DNA of 64,000 bases from Pyramidobacter sp. YE332 (GTDB lineage Bacteria > Synergistota > Synergistia > Synergistales > Dethiosulfovibrionaceae): positions 2,604,001-2,668,000 of the forward strand of contig NZ_CP133038.1 in assembly GCF_033060595.1 (NCBI RefSeq). Direction: 5' to 3'. The notes below the pieces were generated by a model. It was not told the origin of the DNA. It did not search any database and was given only the letters and a program-made list of their open reading frames with translations. How positions within the stretch are numbered: the first letter of the stretch is position 1; each line of letters begins with the position of its first letter. This document shows positions 61,787 to 64,000 of this stretch, piece by piece. Both the position numbers and the translations under genes were made by a program.

Positions 61787-63133
61787 TCAAAGGAAGATCG
61801 ACATGTACAGAGGCACATGGACGACGCCGCCTTTGACCATCACGTCTTTGGGATACAGCACGTAGCCCTGGCCGAGCCGGCCTCTGAATTTCTTCATGAA
61901 TTTATCGAGCGAGGAGTGTTTGCGGTAGGCGGCGGACTTGACTTCAACGGGACAGATTTTCCGGTCGCGGCGAATCAGAAAATCGATTTCCATGTGGTTT
62001 TCGCGGTGATCCGTGTCCGCTCTCGAATAAAAGAACAGTTTGTGTCCGGCGCTGCGGAACGTTTGGGCGACGGCATTCTCCATGACCATGCCTTCATTGA
62101 CGTTGATCTTGTCGAAAAGGATGTCCCGGTACAGCCGGTTGTCCGCGAAGGAGTCGTCCACGAAGGTCTGAGTCACCAGCAGTCCCGTGTCGGCCATGTA
62201 GCATTTCTGCGTCGTATGATCGCGGCTCAGCGACAGTCCTACCGTCGGATCGGTGGCGTTGACGCACGTGTTGACGATCATGGCTTCGCTGAGCCAGACG
62301 AACGCGTCTTCATATTCTCGGAAACGCGCCTTTTTGTTCAGCGACGTCAGACGGTATTTTTTGTCCTTTTTTGACAGCTGTCCGGGAATCTCGTCGAAAA
62401 TGGCGTAGACTCGGCTTTCATAGCCTCGGGCGAATTTCGAGACGTCTTCGCGGTACAGATTGAGGATCCTTTTTTTGATCCGGTCAGCCTGCGCGAAATC
62501 TTTGTTCCCTGCGTATGCGGCGACGGCTTGCGGCATCCCTCCGACCAGCATGTACTGGCGGAAATCGTTCATGATCTTGCGGTGCAGTGCCTGTCCTACC
62601 GGCGTCAGGGTGTCAAAACGCTCTTTCAGGAACGGGATGGTCGTTTCGTCTCCCAGCGCCCAGAGAAACTCCTCGAAGTCCAGCGGGAACATCTCGAGAT
62701 GCTCCTCTTCCGAGGGGATGACGATGTCCCGCACGTTTTGTTTCAGCGTCAGCAGCGAACCGGTCTCGATGTAATCGTATCGCCCGTCCTGTACGAGGTA
62801 CTTGACGAGCTGGCGCGCGGACGGGCACATCTGCACTTCGTCGAAGATCAGCGCCGAATCGCGCTCGTGCAAAGGCGTTCCATAGTAGGCGGACAGCTTG
62901 CCGAACAACAGGTCTAGGTCGTCCGCGTCTTCGTCGAAGAGATCTTTGATCGTCTGCGGCGCTTTGGCGAAGTCGATGAGAATATACGAACGGTACTCGC
63001 TCCTCGCAAATTTTTCGGCGATATAGCTCTTGCCGACACGCCGGGCGCCGTCGATCAGAAGCGCGCTGGCGCCGCGGTTGCGGCGCTTCCACTCGAGCAT
63101 CCGGTCATAAATTTTTCGTCTGATGTCCGCCAT
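61787..63133 (-). CDS. AAA ATPase with DUF4143 domain
   Basis: The protein has 448 residues. Residues 23-37 have a Walker A-like turn DGARRVGKSYIA (GxxRVGKS), and ALIFDEVQMCPS is Walker B with the sensor region ETGSLL. The C-terminal DUF4143 half has VWLSEAMIVNTC, KCYMADTGLLV and a nuclease-like EIDFLIRRDRKICPVEVKS (E-X-D...ExK), as in many predicted restriction-like ATPases. They are common in anaerobes and their role is unknown; some may act in defence. The ATG at 63133 follows GGAGGAAATC. Three direct repeats of exact 33-bp period precede it. Confidence 0.88.
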   Translation of the reverse strand: MADIRRKIYDRMLEWKRRNRGASALLIDGARRVGKSYIAEKFARSEYRSYILIDFAKAPQTIKDLFDEDADDLDLLFGKLSAYYGTPLHERDSALIFDEVQMCPSARQLVKYLVQDGRYDYIETGSLLTLKQNVRDIVIPSEEEHLEMFPLDFEEFLWALGDETTIPFLKERFDTLTPVGQALHRKIMNDFRQYMLVGGMPQAVAAYAGNKDFAQADRIKKRILNLYREDVSKFARGYESRVYAIFDEIPGQLSKKDKKYRLTSLNKKARFREYEDAFVWLSEAMIVNTCVNATDPTVGLSLSRDHTTQKCYMADTGLLVTQTFVDDSFADNRLYRDILFDKINVNEGMVMENAVAQTFRSAGHKLFFYSRADTDHRENHMEIDFLIRRDRKICPVEVKSAAYRKHSSLDKFMKKFRGRLGQGYVLYPKDVMVKGGVVHVPLYMSIFL

Positions 63134-63184
63134 GATTTCCTCCTTCCACACGTCGCTGTTTAAAAGCGAGCAGTCGTTGTGCAT

Positions 63185-63262
63185 CACGAAAAGGCACTTT
63201 GTTTGTTCCCATTTTATCACGAAAAGGCACTTTATAGATGGCAGTTTTCTCACGAAAAGGCA
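63185..63262 (-). repeat. Three direct repeats at 33-bp spacing upstream of the DUF4143 ATPase
   Basis: CACGAAAAGGCACTTT begins at 63185 and 63218, and CACGAAAAGGCA at 63251, so the period is exactly 33 bp, which is about three helical turns. On the gene strand each unit reads TGCCTTTTCGTG. They end 50 bases before the start codon. They look like binding sites on one face of the helix for a regulator of this gene. Confidence 0.65.
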
Positions 63263-63282
63263 GATAACACTACGGGACGCAC

Positions 63283-63338
63283 GGCGCGAGGCTGCCTTTT
63301 GATCCGCTTGAGAGCGGGAAAAAAGGCAGCCTCGCGCT
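63283..63338 (-). terminator. Hairpin between the M20 gene and the DUF4143 ATPase gene
   Basis: GCGCGAGGCTGCCTTTT pairs with AAAAGGCAGCCTCGCGC around an 18-base loop. There is no clear T run after the stem outside it, so termination may use the internal T stretch, or the hairpin may serve another purpose. Confidence 0.55.
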
Positions 63339-63349
63339 GCATTCATGCT

Positions 63350-64000
63350 TTATTTCGTTTTCGCTTCCAGAAATTTGCACGCCGTGGCGACGACGGCGGC
63401 GGCGCAGGTTTTGAGGATGGCGTCGTTGGTGCGGAACTGGGGCGAGTGGTGGGCGGCGGCGTAGGGCGTGCCGGGGCCGCCCATGCCGACGTTGAAGTAG
63501 ACGGACGGGCGTTCGGCGGAGTAGAAGTTGAAGTCGTCGGAGCCGGAGGAGATGGGGACGCGCTTCACTTTTTCGGCGCCGAACAGTTCGCCGGCCGCCT
63601 CTTCGAGCAGCTGGCACATGGCTTCGTCGTTGACGATGCTGGGATAGACGGGGATGAAGCGGAAATCGGTGCGGCAGCGCATGGCCAGGCCGACTCCTTT
63701 GGCGATGCGTTCGATGCGTTCGGGCAGCGCGGCGCGGATATCGGGGTTGGTGGTGCGGATGTTGCCGGCGATCTCGCACTTTTCGGGGATGACGTTGACG
63801 GCGCTGCCGCTTTTGAGCGTGCCGATGCTGACGACGACGCGCTCTCCGGGCGGGATCTCGCGGCTGACGACGGTCTGCAGGGCGCAGATGATCTGCGCGG
63901 CGGCGACGGTGGGGTCGACGGCGTCCTGCGGGCGGCTGCCGTGGCCGCCCTTGCCGATGACGTCGAGTTCCCAGATGTCGCCGGAAGTGGTGGCGGCCCC
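63350..64000 (-). CDS. M20-family amidohydrolase, C-terminal part
   Basis: The frame enters from the right edge and ends at 63350, with about 216 residues in view. The visible part starts within the dimerisation domain (IWELDVIGKGGHGSRPQDAVDP), continues with IGTLKSGSAVNVIPEKCEIAGNIRT, and ends with the catalytic-domain tail ISSGSDDFNFYSAERPSVYFNVGMG and YAAAHHSPQFRTND. The last His, in HHSPQF, is a metal ligand in this family. It is similar to IAA-amino-acid or hippurate hydrolases. The start codon is outside the window. Confidence 0.9.
   Translation of the reverse strand, partial: GAATTSGDIWELDVIGKGGHGSRPQDAVDPTVAAAQIICALQTVVSREIPPGERVVVSIGTLKSGSAVNVIPEKCEIAGNIRTTNPDIRAALPERIERIAKGVGLAMRCRTDFRFIPVYPSIVNDEAMCQLLEEAAGELFGAEKVKRVPISSGSDDFNFYSAERPSVYFNVGMGGPGTPYAAAHHSPQFRTNDAILKTCAAAVVATACKFLEAKTK

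Noticed and set aside
63185-63262. CRISPR array
   Set aside because: Only three units, the conserved part is 12-16 bases, and no repeat-like palindrome or cas gene is adjacent. Regulatory repeats fit better.

Overview
The window looks like chromosomal DNA of a GC-rich, anaerobic, amino-acid-fermenting, diderm bacterium. The best fit is the Synergistota (Pyramidobacter/Jonquetella-like). This is an inference from content: TAXI-type TRAP and TctABC tricarboxylate transporters, several amino-acid and organic-acid importers, tungsten-type AOR, rubrerythrin with a Fur-family regulator, a selenoprotein of the glycine reductase family, and an SLH-like secreted protein. No rRNA or tRNA gene was seen.

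Layout. 1-1950: edge of a type III CRISPR ancillary locus, with two divergent CARF genes, one fused to a RelE-like toxin domain. 2.8-4.5 kb: a secreted phosphodiester glycosidase. 4.6-6.15 kb: a broken IS1202-type element. 6.3-8.1 kb: a YwfO-like HD hydrolase with a frameshift, then YwgA. 8.2-9.3 kb: Fur/PerR-like regulator and rubrerythrin. 9.4-10.6 kb: a degenerate IS630 element beside a MITE of the same family; two more MITEs lie at 15.15 and 22.46 kb. 10.6-22.4 kb: ComB-like phosphatase, PucR regulator, class III aminotransferase, TAXI TRAP transporter, then an ato-like set (CoA transferase A/B, thiolase, AtoE). 22.6-26.1 kb: amino-acid ABC transporter with a zinc methyltransferase-like URO-D protein. 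26.2-30.7 kb: AOR with a FecBCD-type metal or metallocofactor importer. 31-36.3 kb: DUF2207, EEP nuclease, RidA, LUD and YitT proteins, followed by a parS-like palindrome at 36369-36400. 36.5-39.3 kb: TrkH/TrkA potassium uptake. 39.5-42.5 kb: TctABC. 42.8-47.2 kb: Fbp-type ABC importer whose permease carries an N-terminal Cache-like domain. 54.2-64 kb: aconitase-family hydratase, LysR, GNAT, two M20 amidohydrolases, a broken J-domain protein, a TVP38 protein and a DUF4143 ATPase preceded by three repeats at exact 33-bp spacing.

The most unusual region is 47.4-53.7 kb, all on the minus strand: an MFS transporter, a GrdE-like protein, a selenocysteine-containing GrdB-like protein (in-frame UGA at 50066-50068), a DsbA-like thiol oxidoreductase, and a protein joining a TetR DNA-binding domain to the C-terminal half of GrdB, with Cys where GrdB has selenocysteine. 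The GrdE-like protein has no cysteine at the place where GrdE is normally cleaved to make its pyruvoyl cofactor. I read this as an undescribed reductase-like module with its own active-site-mimic regulator. A 16-bp perfect palindrome upstream of the DsbA gene is a candidate operator.

Coding density is high and most operons can be read from overlapping start/stop codons. Four genes carry frame disruptions: two transposases, the HD hydrolase and the J-domain protein. Gene functions come from motif recognition by eye; no database search was run.
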